A stretch of 64,000 bases of DNA from Verrucomicrobiota bacterium (GCA_013285645.1 JABDHJ010000004.1:1-64000); one strand, 5' to 3'; positions 9,610-18,389 are shown, numbered from the stretch's first letter. The notes: a model not told the origin generated them from the letters alone. A program made the numbers and translations.

Positions 9610-9948
9610 TTAAACTCCCAAGGCTTCACGAGCGGATGCGGCACTGGGGAAACAAGGGATGATCGAATGGAATCCTGAAATCTCGATAATCTCCCGGATT
9701 GAGTCCGACATCCCGAAAATGGCAATTTTTCCGCCTCCGGCCCTGACTTTTTTGGTCACGCCAAGCAACGTTCGAAGGCCGGCGCTGCTGAGGTATTCGA
9801 GAGGGCTGGCATCCATCATGAGACGTGGTTGGGGATGATCGACATGTGCGATCAGCTCGGTCAAGGCTGATGGAGAAGTGACATTATCGAGCCGTCCCGA
9901 CAGGGCGATAAGGGTGATGCCATTTTCTTGTACGCAGATGATTTCCAT
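9610..9948 (-). CDS. STAS-domain anti-sigma factor antagonist (STAS1)
   Basis: A 112-residue single STAS domain like SpoIIAA/RsbV. The strand-loop motif DASPLEYLSSAGLRTLL carries the conserved phospho-acceptor serine position (Ser54 in LSSAG). In partner-switching systems an RsbW-type kinase phosphorylates this serine and a PP2C phosphatase removes it. A PP2C with a receiver domain is encoded 4.6 kb away (14537-16060), and a second STAS protein follows that gene. No RsbW-like kinase occurs in this window. It is first in a probable two-gene unit with HK1 and is divergent from HK2. Confidence 0.88.
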   Translation of the reverse strand: MEIICVQENGITLIALSGRLDNVTSPSALTELIAHVDHPQPRLMMDASPLEYLSSAGLRTLLGVTKKVRAGGGKIAIFGMSDSIREIIEISGFHSIIPCFPSAASAREALGV

Positions 9949-10059
9949 AAATGAAAGGGTGATCGTCAGCCAGTCTTATCCAGGTTGTGAAGCAACTCTA
10001 GCTTTTTTCTCTGGCCGCGTCTTCGTCGATACGATGGAATAGGGGTAGGCGGCACATAC

Positions 10060-12663
10060 ATGCTTAATCTCCTGAAATCACGGAAATCCCGGCAAAGTCT
10101 TTTGGAGAGTCTCTCCATTCGATCGCGCGTTTTCGTTTGGATATGTCTCCTGGCGGTCGTCGTCGGGGTAGCCGGCTATTCCGGGTTTCGGAAACTTCAT
10201 GCGCAAATTACGTCGGATGCCACGCAGGCCGCGACCCTCGAGATGCAGAACGTGCAGGATTTGCTCGATCTCAGCCGTCGTCTTTATCTCGAGCAAGTGC
10301 GAGCTTCCATCGAAATACTCAAGCGCGATACCTTGCAACTCGGCGCGCCTCACCTTGTCGATCCCGTTAAAGTTGGGGAAGCAACGGTGCCCAACCTGGA
10401 TTTCGGCACGACACCGATGGCCGATAACCGGCCGATCGTCGATTCCGTCCAGCATATGATGGGCGGCACAACGGGCTTGTTTGTGCGGCAAGGAGACACG
10501 TTTATCCGTATCGACACCAACGTCCTCGACACTCACGGTCAACGCGCCTTGGGCACGGAAATCGACGCCCACGGCCAGGCGGTGGTAGCCCTGCGCCAGG
10601 GAAAAGTTTACGCCGGGGTCATTAATATTTTGGGTAGTCCCTACATCGGCGAGGATGATCCCATTATCGACGACCATGGTCAGGTCATCGGCGTCTGGTT
10701 CGTGGGCTTCAAGATCGAGAACCTGAGCGTTCTCATGTCCCGCATCAATTCGTCGCGCATCCTGGAAAACGGCTTCATCGCGCTTTTTGACGCCCAGAAC
10801 AACCTGATTGCCCAATCAGCCAATGCGCAGCCCAAAATCGTCGAGACGCTCTGTCTTCAGGCCGATCGCTCGCCCGATCCGGACATCCTTATCAACGAAT
10901 ATCCCTGGCAAATTCGCAAGCAGACATTTGCTCCGTGGGGCTATGGCATCGTCAGCGCGACCTATCTTCCCGATCTGGTCTGGCGGGCGGTCAACGGCGT
11001 CTGGCTCATTTTTAGTGTGGTGGGCATCATCGCCTTTGGCGCGCTGCTGGCCCAGGGAGCAGCGCTGGTCCGGTCGCGGCAAATGATGGACGAGGCGGAA
11101 AAAGCGCGTCTTTCCGCCGAGGAAGCCAGCCGCACCAAAAGCGCCTTTCTCGCCAACATGAGCCACGAGTTGCGCACGCCGCTCAATGCCATCATCGGTT
11201 ACAGCGAAATGCTGGTGGAGGACGCGATCGACCGCGGCCAGGAAGAAATGGAGCCCGATCTGCGCAAGATCCAGGGCTCCGGCAAACATCTGCTCTCGCT
11301 CATCAACGACATCCTCGACCTGTCCAAGATCGAGGCTGGAAAAATGACTTTTTACCTGGAGGAGTTCGACGTGCCAAACATGGTCCGGGAGGTCGCCTCC
11401 ACCATTCAGCCGCTCCTGGTCAAAAACGGTAATCACCTGGAAATCGACTGTCCCGAAGAAGTGGGAAGCATTTGCGCGGACGTGACAAAAACCCGGCAAA
11501 TCCTCTTCAACCTTCTCAGCAATGCCTCGAAATTCACGAACAATGGCAAGGTCCTCTTAAAATGTACCCGGGATGCCAAAGAGATCCACTTCTCCGTCCA
11601 GGACACCGGCGTCGGCATGTCTGCCGAGACGCAGAAGAAGCTCTTCAAGGAATTCAGCCAGGCCGACGATACCTCCACCCGCAAGTACGGTGGCACCGGC
11701 TTGGGACTTGCGATCAGCAAGCGTTTTTGCGAGATGATGGGCGGCTCAATCCGCCTGGAAAGCCAGAGTGGAGTGGGAACGACTTTTTACGTCAACCTTC
11801 CGATAAAGGCCATCGTCGATTCCGCCGTTGGGGTTGAAATTAGAGATGCCAACCCAACCGATGGGCAGGCTGAAATTTCGACGCCCAAGACAGTCACCCC
11901 CGCCGCTGGCGCCGAGAAGCCCGGCGTCCTGGTGATTGATGACGACGCCGAGGTGCGAAATCTCATGCAGCGCGTTCTGGAGAAGGAAGGCTATGCCATG
12001 CACCTCACCGCCAGCGGCCAGGACGCGCTCGCCTTGGCGAAACAGGTGAAACCGTGCCTCGTCTTTCTCGACATCATGATGCCCGGCGTCGATGGGTGGA
12101 CCGTCCTGGCCGCGTTGAAAAACGATCCTGAAACACGCGACACACCCGTCATTGTGGTTACCAGCGTCGATAACAAGCCGATGGCTCTTGCCCTGGGTGC
12201 GACCGACTATGTCGCGAAGCCGTTTGATCGCGAAAAGATTTTGGAATTGTCCCACCAGTATGCACCGATAACAACTCCGCACGTGCTGATCATCGAGGAT
12301 GATATCAACAGTTACGAGGTGCTCGGGCGCATACTCGAAAAAGAAGGAATCAAGGTCTCCTACGCGCCGAATGGCCGCATCGCGCTGGACATGGTCGAGG
12401 AAGTCCTGCCGTCGCTGATCATCCTCGATTTGATGATGCCCGAGATGAACGGCTTCGATTTCATCACGGAATTACGTCGTCGTAAAACCGGGGTGGCTAT
12501 TCCCGTGGTGGTATTGAGCGGAAGAGACCTGACAAGCCCGGAACGCAATTTATTGAATCAAACCGCGCAGAAGACCATTCTCAAGGGCGCGCTGAGCGCT
12601 CATGATTTGATCGAAGAAATTCGCCGGTACCTCCCCGTCAAAACCGCCCCACCTAAACCTTGA
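10060..12663 (+). CDS. Hybrid sensor histidine kinase, Cache-HisKA-HATPase-REC-REC (HK2)
   Basis: An 867-residue paralogue of HK1 with the same domain order. A TM at about 25-42 and another near 312-335 bracket a Cache_3/Cache_2 periplasmic sensor (MMGGTTGLFVR, QRALGTEI, NILGSPYIG, VIGVWFVGF). The H-box SAFLANMSHELRTP carries His369; N-box SNASKF and G-boxes DTGVGM and GGTGLGLAI follow. Receiver 1 has Asp671 (DIMMPGVDGW) and receiver 2 Asp790 (DLMMPEMNGF). Sensor halves of HK1 and HK2 differ more than the kinase cores, suggesting different ligands feeding a common output. It leads a tight run of genes: receiver protein, cyclase, phosphatase and STAS, all on the plus strand. Confidence 0.92.
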   Translation: MLNLLKSRKSRQSLLESLSIRSRVFVWICLLAVVVGVAGYSGFRKLHAQITSDATQAATLEMQNVQDLLDLSRRLYLEQVRASIEILKRDTLQLGAPHLVDPVKVGEATVPNLDFGTTPMADNRPIVDSVQHMMGGTTGLFVRQGDTFIRIDTNVLDTHGQRALGTEIDAHGQAVVALRQGKVYAGVINILGSPYIGEDDPIIDDHGQVIGVWFVGFKIENLSVLMSRINSSRILENGFIALFDAQNNLIAQSANAQPKIVETLCLQADRSPDPDILINEYPWQIRKQTFAPWGYGIVSATYLPDLVWRAVNGVWLIFSVVGIIAFGALLAQGAALVRSRQMMDEAEKARLSAEEASRTKSAFLANMSHELRTPLNAIIGYSEMLVEDAIDRGQEEMEPDLRKIQGSGKHLLSLINDILDLSKIEAGKMTFYLEEFDVPNMVREVASTIQPLLVKNGNHLEIDCPEEVGSICADVTKTRQILFNLLSNASKFTNNGKVLLKCTRDAKEIHFSVQDTGVGMSAETQKKLFKEFSQADDTSTRKYGGTGLGLAISKRFCEMMGGSIRLESQSGVGTTFYVNLPIKAIVDSAVGVEIRDANPTDGQAEISTPKTVTPAAGAEKPGVLVIDDDAEVRNLMQRVLEKEGYAMHLTASGQDALALAKQVKPCLVFLDIMMPGVDGWTVLAALKNDPETRDTPVIVVTSVDNKPMALALGATDYVAKPFDREKILELSHQYAPITTPHVLIIEDDINSYEVLGRILEKEGIKVSYAPNGRIALDMVEEVLPSLIILDLMMPEMNGFDFITELRRRKTGVAIPVVVLSGRDLTSPERNLLNQTAQKTILKGALSAHDLIEEIRRYLPVKTAPPKP

Positions 12664-12680
12664 ATTGGAACACATACGTC

Positions 12681-13058
12681 ATGCCAAAAATATTGATTGT
12701 CGAAGACAACGAACTCAACCGGGACATGCTCTCCCGGCGTCTGGTCAAACGCGGTTACGAGATCGCCATTGCGGTGGACGGAGGTGAAGGGCTCGCCAAG
12801 GCTGGCACCGAAAAGCCCGACCTCATCCTCCTCGATATGAGCCTGCCGGTCATGGACGGCTGGCAAGTAGCCCGCGCGCTCAAGGCCTCAGACACACTGA
12901 AGGTCATCCCGGTGATCGCCCTCACGTCTCACGCGATGGCGGGCGATCGCGAGCAGGCCCTGGCCGCCGGTTGTGATGATTACGATACCAAGCCCATCGA
13001 GTTGCCCCGCCTTCTGGAAAAAATCGAACTCAATCTCAAGAAGAGCAGTGGGGCGTAA
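12681..13058 (+). CDS. Single-domain response regulator (DivK-like)
   Basis: A 125-residue stand-alone receiver. It begins at MPKILIVEDNELN, with the acidic pair ED near residue 9, phospho-acceptor Asp in LILLDMSLPVMDGW (about residue 54), the Thr of IALTSHAM and the Lys of DTKPIELP. There is no output domain, so it should act by protein contact or by shuttling phosphate, as DivK or CheY do. It begins 17 bases after the HK2 stop and ends 24 bases before the cyclase gene. This placement makes it the natural intermediate between the hybrid kinases and the DHp-REC output proteins. An upstream TTG start is open, but the ATG at 12681 fits the family. Confidence 0.92.
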   Translation: MPKILIVEDNELNRDMLSRRLVKRGYEIAIAVDGGEGLAKAGTEKPDLILLDMSLPVMDGWQVARALKASDTLKVIPVIALTSHAMAGDREQALAAGCDDYDTKPIELPRLLEKIELNLKKSSGA

Positions 13059-13082
13059 AGCCGTTTCCAACCAACTTTTGAA

Positions 13083-14540
13083 ATGAGCGACAACTTCGCA
13101 GGACCTTCCCATGACGCCGTGGCGACGTTACGCCACGATCTGCGCACGCCGCTCAACCAGATCATCGGCTATGGCGAGTTGCTTCAGGAAGAGGCGTCCG
13201 ATGCGGGACAGACCAGTACGCACGACGATCTTGGCCGCATCCTCTCGGCGTCCCGTCATCTCTTGGGCATGATCAACGCCGTCATCGATCCGGGCCAGAT
13301 TCAGCTTCTGAAGAATTTGCCCGATCTTAAAAACATCGATAGCGAAACGGCGGCCAATCCCAGCCTCATTTCGAAAACCGATCTCGATCTCATCCTGCCG
13401 AAAATTGCCGTTGAAGAAAATGTAGAGTCACCGACGGGAAAAAAAGAAAATGCCCTGATACTTATCGTCGATGATGAACCCCTGAATTGCGACATGCTCG
13501 CACGCCGTCTCGTTCAGGAAGGATACGAAGTCGTTCAGGCTTACGGCGGTGTTGATGCCCTCGACAAATTGCGCGGCGAACTGCCCATCGACGTCGTCCT
13601 GCTCGACGTCCTGATGCCCGGCATGGGTGGCTATGAAGTGCTCGACATCATCAAGGGCGACGAAAAATTGCGTCATATCCCGGTGATCATGATCTCCGCG
13701 CTCGACCAATTGGAAAGCGTGGTTCGTTGCATCCAGAACGGGGCCGATGATTACCTGGGCAAGCCGTTCAATCTCACTTTCCTTCGCGCCCGACTCGGCG
13801 CATCCCTCGACCGCAAACGACTTCGAGACCAGGAACAGCGCATCTACCTGGCCTTAAAGAAGACCCAGGAACAGCTCGTCATCGAACAGGAAAAATCGGA
13901 GATGCTGTTGCTGAACATGTTGCCCAAAGCCGTGGCGAATCTCCTCCGCGAAGGCAGCCGCACCATCGCGGAACATTATAACGAAGCCACCATTCTCTTC
14001 GCGGACCTGGCCAACTTCACGGTCCTTTCGGATAAGATTCCTCCCTTGGAATTGGTCGAATTACTCAACGAGGTCTTCATGCGCTTTGACCTGCTGGCGG
14101 ACAAGTATGGCGTGGAAAAGATCAAGACGATTGGGGACTGTTACATGGTGGCATCGGGCGTGCCGGTGCCCCGGACCGACCATGCAGTTGCGCTGATTAA
14201 CATGGCGCTCGACATGAGGGACTGCGTCCGGGAAACGGAGTTCCGCGGGCGTCGTCTCGGTTTTCGTATTGGCGTGAATACGGGGCCCGTCGTGGCCGGG
14301 GTGATCGGGCGGAAGAAATTCATTTATGATCTCTGGGGAGACGCGGTGAATACAGCCAGTCGCATGGAATCGCACGGAGCGATAGATGTCGTGCAGATCA
14401 CCCGTTCAACCTATGAGTTGATCAAGGACGATTTTGAATGCGCTTCAAAGGGCGTGCTGAACATCAAGGGAAAGGGTGAAATGGAAGTCTGGCATGTTTT
14501 GAGCCGGAAAAACCGGGAATCGATTCCAAGCTCGCCATGA
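13083..14540 (+). CDS. DHp-REC-adenylate cyclase signalling protein
   Basis: A 485-residue cytoplasmic protein. Residues 10-70 are an isolated HisKA/DHp hairpin with H-box LRHDLRTPLNQIIGY (His18), but no HATPase domain follows. A receiver (about 125-235) has Asp175 in VVLLDVLMPGMGGYE and Lys in LGKPFN. A coiled linker leads to a class III cyclase domain (about 300-470): metal aspartates Asp308 (LFADLANF) and Asp352 (KTIGDCYM), purine-specificity Lys/Asp pair (IKTIGD, YDLWGD), and transition-state Asn/Arg in NTASRM. The Lys/Asp pair predicts ATP rather than GTP as substrate. It overlaps the PP2C gene by four bases (ATGA) and shares its first 250 residues with that protein. Confidence 0.9.
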   Translation: MSDNFAGPSHDAVATLRHDLRTPLNQIIGYGELLQEEASDAGQTSTHDDLGRILSASRHLLGMINAVIDPGQIQLLKNLPDLKNIDSETAANPSLISKTDLDLILPKIAVEENVESPTGKKENALILIVDDEPLNCDMLARRLVQEGYEVVQAYGGVDALDKLRGELPIDVVLLDVLMPGMGGYEVLDIIKGDEKLRHIPVIMISALDQLESVVRCIQNGADDYLGKPFNLTFLRARLGASLDRKRLRDQEQRIYLALKKTQEQLVIEQEKSEMLLLNMLPKAVANLLREGSRTIAEHYNEATILFADLANFTVLSDKIPPLELVELLNEVFMRFDLLADKYGVEKIKTIGDCYMVASGVPVPRTDHAVALINMALDMRDCVRETEFRGRRLGFRIGVNTGPVVAGVIGRKKFIYDLWGDAVNTASRMESHGAIDVVQITRSTYELIKDDFECASKGVLNIKGKGEMEVWHVLSRKNRESIPSSP

Positions 14541-16060
14541 ACAACCCTCCCGAAAAACCGGTGCACGATGCCGTCGCCACGCTGCGGCACGACCTGCGCA
14601 CGCCGCTCAACCAGATCATCGGCTACAGCGAGCTTCTGCAGGAAGAGGCCGCCGATGCCGGGCAGGCCAGTACGCAAGCGGACCTCGGCCGAATCCTCTC
14701 CGCCTCGCGTCATCTGCTCGAAATGATCAACGCGGTGATTGAGCCCGGGCAGATTCAACTCCTGAAGGAATTGCCTGACCTCAAAAATCTCGGCGCGAAA
14801 ACGGGTACCAATCCGACGTTGCTGACAAAAACCGATCTCGAAATCATCCTACCGAAGATCGCGGTTGAAGAAAGTGTTGAGCCAACGACGATCTCGCATG
14901 ACGCAGCCACCGTTCTTGTAGTGGACGATGATCCTCAGAACTGCGACCTGCTCGCGCGGCGCCTCGTTCAGGAAGGATATCGAGTCGTCCAGACCTACGG
15001 TGGAAACGAAGCCCTGGCCAAGCTTCGCAGCGATCAGGTCATCGACGTCGTTTTGCTCGACGTGCTCATGCCTGATCGGGGCGGCTTTGAAGTCCTGGTC
15101 GAGATCAAGAACGACGAGAAACTGCGGCACATTCCGGTGATCATGATATCGGCGCTCGACCAACTCGAAAGTGTGGTTCGCTGCATCCAGAATGGAGCTG
15201 ACGATTATCTGGGCAAACCGTTCAATCTCACTTTCCTGCGCGCGCGTCTCGGCGCATCCCTCGACCGCAAGCGCCTGCGTGACCAGGAGCAGCGCACCTA
15301 CCTCGCGCTGAAGCAGACCCAGGAGCAATTGGTCACCGAGCTCGCCGAAGCGGAGACCTACGTCCGCACCCAATTGCCGAAACCACTGGCCGGAAAAGTC
15401 TCAACCCGATGGGAATTCATTTCCTCCTCCTCGCTGGGCGGTGATGCCTTCGGCTATCACTGGATGGACGAGAACCACTTTTGCCTCTACCTGCTCGATG
15501 TTTGCGGCCATGGCGTGGGCGCTGCCTTGTTATCGATCTCGGCGCTCAACACTCTTTCCGGCCAGGCTTTGCCCGGAGTCGATTTCAAGAATCCCACGCA
15601 AGTCCTGGCCGCACTCAACGAGGCCTTCAGCATGGAGACCCACAACAACATGTACTTCACCCTCTGGTATGGAATCTATCATATCGGCACGGGTGAACTT
15701 CGCTATGCCAGCGCGGGTCACCCTCCCTCGCTGCTTTTCGGCCCTGAAGCCGGTTCGGAACCGGCCCAATTGCGTACAAAAAATCTCTTCATCGGCGGGT
15801 TTCCGGGCGGCAATTTTGTCACGGCAACATGCACTGTAAAACCGGGATCGCGACTCTACGTCTTCAGCGATGGCGTCTACGAAATCCAACGCCCGGATGG
15901 CTCGATGATGAGATTGTCCGAGTTGTCCGATTTTCTCGCCGCCCAACCTGTTGAAAGCGCCACCGTCCTCCAGGATGTGTGGAAAATGGTGCGTCAACAG
16001 CATGGCGAGGACGGCGCCCTGGAAGATGACTTTTCCATCATCGAATTCAGGTTCTCCTGA
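14537..16060 (+). CDS. DHp-REC-PP2C (SpoIIE-type) phosphatase
   Basis: A 507-residue protein with the same N-terminal architecture as the cyclase: isolated DHp with His18 and receiver with Asp175, at identical residue numbers. Residues 193-253 are identical in the two proteins. The C-terminal half is a SpoIIE/PP2C phosphatase: SLGGDAFGYHWM (metal Asp303), LLDVCGHGVGAALLS (Asp321), YASAGHPPSLL and the final EDDFSIIEFRF. Such phosphatases dephosphorylate STAS antagonists, as RsbU and RsbP do on RsbV. A STAS gene follows 89 bases downstream, and another lies at 9610-9948. The receiver should make phosphatase activity depend on HK1/HK2 signalling; that link is inferred. Confidence 0.92.
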   Translation: MNNPPEKPVHDAVATLRHDLRTPLNQIIGYSELLQEEAADAGQASTQADLGRILSASRHLLEMINAVIEPGQIQLLKELPDLKNLGAKTGTNPTLLTKTDLEIILPKIAVEESVEPTTISHDAATVLVVDDDPQNCDLLARRLVQEGYRVVQTYGGNEALAKLRSDQVIDVVLLDVLMPDRGGFEVLVEIKNDEKLRHIPVIMISALDQLESVVRCIQNGADDYLGKPFNLTFLRARLGASLDRKRLRDQEQRTYLALKQTQEQLVTELAEAETYVRTQLPKPLAGKVSTRWEFISSSSLGGDAFGYHWMDENHFCLYLLDVCGHGVGAALLSISALNTLSGQALPGVDFKNPTQVLAALNEAFSMETHNNMYFTLWYGIYHIGTGELRYASAGHPPSLLFGPEAGSEPAQLRTKNLFIGGFPGGNFVTATCTVKPGSRLYVFSDGVYEIQRPDGSMMRLSELSDFLAAQPVESATVLQDVWKMVRQQHGEDGALEDDFSIIEFRFS

Positions 16061-16149
16061 TCGGCGTGGTTTTCCCACTTGAAATCGAATTCCCGCAGAT
16101 GCAGTCTCAGGGGCCTGCTTAACCCGCTCTAACCCGAAAACTATCCTTC

Positions 16150-16503
16150 ATGGAACTCAAAATTATCGAAATGGACGATGTCTATACCCATGTAAGTTTA
16201 GTGGGGCGGCTCGATGTTGTCGGCGCGCTTGATGTGGATAATAAATTATCCGGCTTCGTCGTTGCCCGGAAAAAAAATACCGTGCTCGAGCTTTCGGACG
16301 TCAGCTTTCTCGGTTCGATCGGCATACGCCTTTTCATCAACATCGCCAAGGCACTGGGTCTCGAAGGCAAGAGACTCATCCTGGCCAATCCGCGTCCGAT
16401 GGTCAAAGAAGTGCTTGATGCCTCGGGTATCGGCACTCACATCCCGATTGAAAGCGATGTCGAGCAGGCCGTCGAAAAAGCCCGTACCCTGACAATCAGT
16501 TAA
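16150..16503 (+). CDS. STAS-domain anti-sigma factor antagonist (STAS2)
   Basis: A 117-residue single STAS domain. The key loop reads LELSDVSFLGSIGIRLF, with Ser56 at the position phosphorylated in SpoIIAA/RsbV. It follows the SpoIIE-type phosphatase on the same strand, the usual arrangement of a phosphatase and its substrate. It differs clearly from STAS1, so the two may engage different anti-sigma kinases, or one may be a decoy. The missing component is an RsbW-like kinase, which is not in the window. Confidence 0.88.
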   Translation: MELKIIEMDDVYTHVSLVGRLDVVGALDVDNKLSGFVVARKKNTVLELSDVSFLGSIGIRLFINIAKALGLEGKRLILANPRPMVKEVLDASGIGTHIPIESDVEQAVEKARTLTIS

Positions 16504-16555
16504 GCTCGGACGAATCGAAATTGCCAGAGACGCATCGCAACTGCCCTTGAATTGC

Positions 16556-16585
16556 TTGCGCCTGACCTTGAGCAGCGCGTAGGAT
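16556..16585 (+). promoter_or_regulatory. possible promoter of tRNA-Val
   Basis: A -35-like TTGCGC at 16556-16561 is separated by 18 bases from a -10-like TAGGAT at 16580-16585, which places the expected start a few bases before the mature tRNA at 16595. The match to the consensus is only moderate. The flanking sequence gaattgcttg recurs at 1017, ahead of the Kef gene. Confidence 0.3.
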
Positions 16586-16594
16586 GCCCCTTTC

Positions 16595-16666
16595 GCGGAG
16601 TTAGCTTAGCGGTAGAGCAGGTCCTTTACACGGACAAGGTCGGGGGTTCGATCCCCTCACTCCGCA
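16595..16666 (+). tRNA. tRNA-Val (anticodon TAC)
   Basis: A full cloverleaf can be drawn: acceptor stem GCGGAGT/ACTCCGC with discriminator A, D-arm GCTT...GAGC, anticodon loop TTTACAC at 16625-16631 with anticodon TAC at 16627-16629, variable loop AGGTC, and T-arm GGGGG TTCGATC CCCTC. The first anticodon-stem pair is a G-A mismatch; the other four pair normally. The 3' CCA is not encoded (the sequence continues ACA) and must be added afterwards. Confidence 0.93.
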
Positions 16667-16789
16667 CATTTGCTACGTATCAGTGTAGATGGTTGAAAGA
16701 GTTTATTCCGGCTGGAGATATCCAGGAAACGGTTCCGCGACAAAAGCTATCTGCTTGCACTTGGTACGCGGATCGTCGCATCTTATCGC

Positions 16790-17851
16790 ATGGCCAAGCT
16801 TCGCTGGGGAATCATCGGGACGGGACGCATCGCAAAGATATTCGCCGACGGCATTCTCCGCTCGCAAACGGGAGAACTTGTCGCAGTCGGCAGCCGGTCC
16901 AAGGCGAAGGCGCGCGATTTTGCCCGGGCCAACAATATCGCCCAGGCGCACGCCTCGTATGAAGCGCTCCTGGCCGACCCCACCGTCGAGGCGGTCTACA
17001 TTGCCACGCCGCATCCGCAACATCATGAGTGGGTCCTCCGCGCGGCAGAGGCGAAGAAGCATATTCTTTGCGAAAAACCAGTGGGCGTCCATTACGACGA
17101 GGCCGCGGCGATGATGCAGGCGGCATGGGAAAACAGCGTCTTCTTCATGGAGGCCTACATGTACCGATGCCATCCGCAAATCGCACGGATGATCGAATTG
17201 ATCCGCGCCGGGACCATCGGCGAAGTGCGCGTGATCAAGGCCAGCTTTGGCTTTGCCGTGCCTTACGACCCGGAAAATCGCCTCTTCAATCGCGAGTTGG
17301 GTGGCGGCGGCATTCTCGATATCGGCGGATATTGCACCTCGATGGCCCGGTTGATTGCCGGAGTGGCCGTCGGCAAGCCTTTTGCCGAGGCGGAAAGACT
17401 TTCAGTCTTCGGGCAGATCGGTGCGGAAAGCGAAGTGGATGAGTACGCTGCCGCCATGCTGGTTTTTCCCAATGATATCGTCGCCATGATTTCGTGCGGA
17501 CTCCGCCTGCAGCAGGAAAACCATGTCCGCATTGAAGGCAGCGGTGGAGCGATTACTTTGCTCGATCCATGGGTACCCAATGTCAACGGTGGCGAAACCA
17601 GTCTTATTTTGGAAAGAAACGGAGAAGCCGTCGAGACGCTTACGGTCACGTCCCCGCCACTCTACGCCATTGAGGCCGATCTCGTCGCGCATCATATCGC
17701 CAAGGGTGATCGCCAAGCTGCCTCACCCGCGATGTCGTGGGCCGATTCTCTGGGCAATATTCGTCTGCAAGATGAATGGCGCCGCGCAATGGATGCTCCC
17801 GGTCCATTTACCCAGGCGCGACCAGTTGCGCCAACCCCTTACCAAGAGTAG
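16790..17851 (+). CDS. Gfo/Idh/MocA family oxidoreductase
   Basis: A 353-residue NAD(P)-dependent dehydrogenase. The Rossmann fold opens with WGIIGTGRIAKIFADG; the nicotinamide-site motif is CEKPVGVHYDEA. The ATPHPQHHEW and FFMEAYMYRCHPQ segments resemble the dimeric dihydrodiol dehydrogenase / glucose-fructose oxidoreductase branch, which oxidises sugars or inositol-like polyols. The C-terminal half supplies the substrate-binding sheet (GGGGILDIGGYC). It stands between the tRNA and the DUF5069 gene, only ten bases ahead of the latter. The substrate cannot be assigned. Confidence 0.9.
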   Translation: MAKLRWGIIGTGRIAKIFADGILRSQTGELVAVGSRSKAKARDFARANNIAQAHASYEALLADPTVEAVYIATPHPQHHEWVLRAAEAKKHILCEKPVGVHYDEAAAMMQAAWENSVFFMEAYMYRCHPQIARMIELIRAGTIGEVRVIKASFGFAVPYDPENRLFNRELGGGGILDIGGYCTSMARLIAGVAVGKPFAEAERLSVFGQIGAESEVDEYAAAMLVFPNDIVAMISCGLRLQQENHVRIEGSGGAITLLDPWVPNVNGGETSLILERNGEAVETLTVTSPPLYAIEADLVAHHIAKGDRQAASPAMSWADSLGNIRLQDEWRRAMDAPGPFTQARPVAPTPYQE

Positions 17852-17861
17852 ATAGTATCCC

Positions 17862-18389
17862 ATGAACCAGTCATCCTCAAATTGGGAACAATCGTTTTCC
17901 AAGCTCTTTCAAGCTGCCGTGGAGAAGTACCGTCGCGGCCACGTAAAAGCCTCCGGTCTTGTCGATGGCGCGGGAGCCAGCTTCCTGGCCTCGATCGGCC
18001 ATACCGAGCAGGAGTTCTTTGATTTTGTGGAGGATTTTTCTCGGGGAGGGGAGCCGACGCTTGAAGCCGCGCTCAAGATTGCCGCCGTGCGTCGGGACTA
18101 TTTTCTTCAGGAACAAAAGGGCAAGACTTCCGCTTACCTCATCTCGATGGACAAGCTCCCATCGAAGGACGCGACGGTTGAAGGCATCGGCTGGTTGCCA
18201 AGACTGATCCCCAAGGCGGAAGCCAAGTTGCGCGGAGAGATGCCGCCCGATCTGATGTATGGCTGCGGTGGGGATCGTAAATTCTTCCGGACGCACCAGA
18301 TCGATCCCGCCGATTTCCTGCGCAAGGTCTGGAACGCAAAGGGAAATCAGGCTGAAATCGTTTCCTGGGTCAAAGCTACCGCGAAATAA
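17862..18389 (+). CDS. DUF5069 domain protein
   Basis: A 175-residue soluble protein. The C-terminal half matches my recollection of DUF5069: GWLPRLIPKAEAKLRGEMP, LMYGCGGDRKFFRTHQID, then DFLRKVWNAKGNQAEIVSWVKA. The N-terminal half (FFDFVEDFSRGGEPTLE) contains an additional helical segment. DUF5069 proteins are common in Verrucomicrobia and Planctomycetes and have no established function. The ATG lies ten bases behind the dehydrogenase stop, so the two are probably co-transcribed. No signal peptide or catalytic motif is visible. Confidence 0.75.
   Translation: MNQSSSNWEQSFSKLFQAAVEKYRRGHVKASGLVDGAGASFLASIGHTEQEFFDFVEDFSRGGEPTLEAALKIAAVRRDYFLQEQKGKTSAYLISMDKLPSKDATVEGIGWLPRLIPKAEAKLRGEMPPDLMYGCGGDRKFFRTHQIDPADFLRKVWNAKGNQAEIVSWVKATAK

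Noticed and set aside
12888-13112. Minus-strand frames inside the receiver and cyclase genes
   Set aside because: They are shadows of well-conserved signalling proteins on the plus strand.
16595-16666. Doubt that the tRNA is functional because of the G-A pair at the top of the anticodon stem
   Set aside because: All other stems, the T-loop and the anticodon loop are normal, so a single mismatch is not enough to call a pseudogene.
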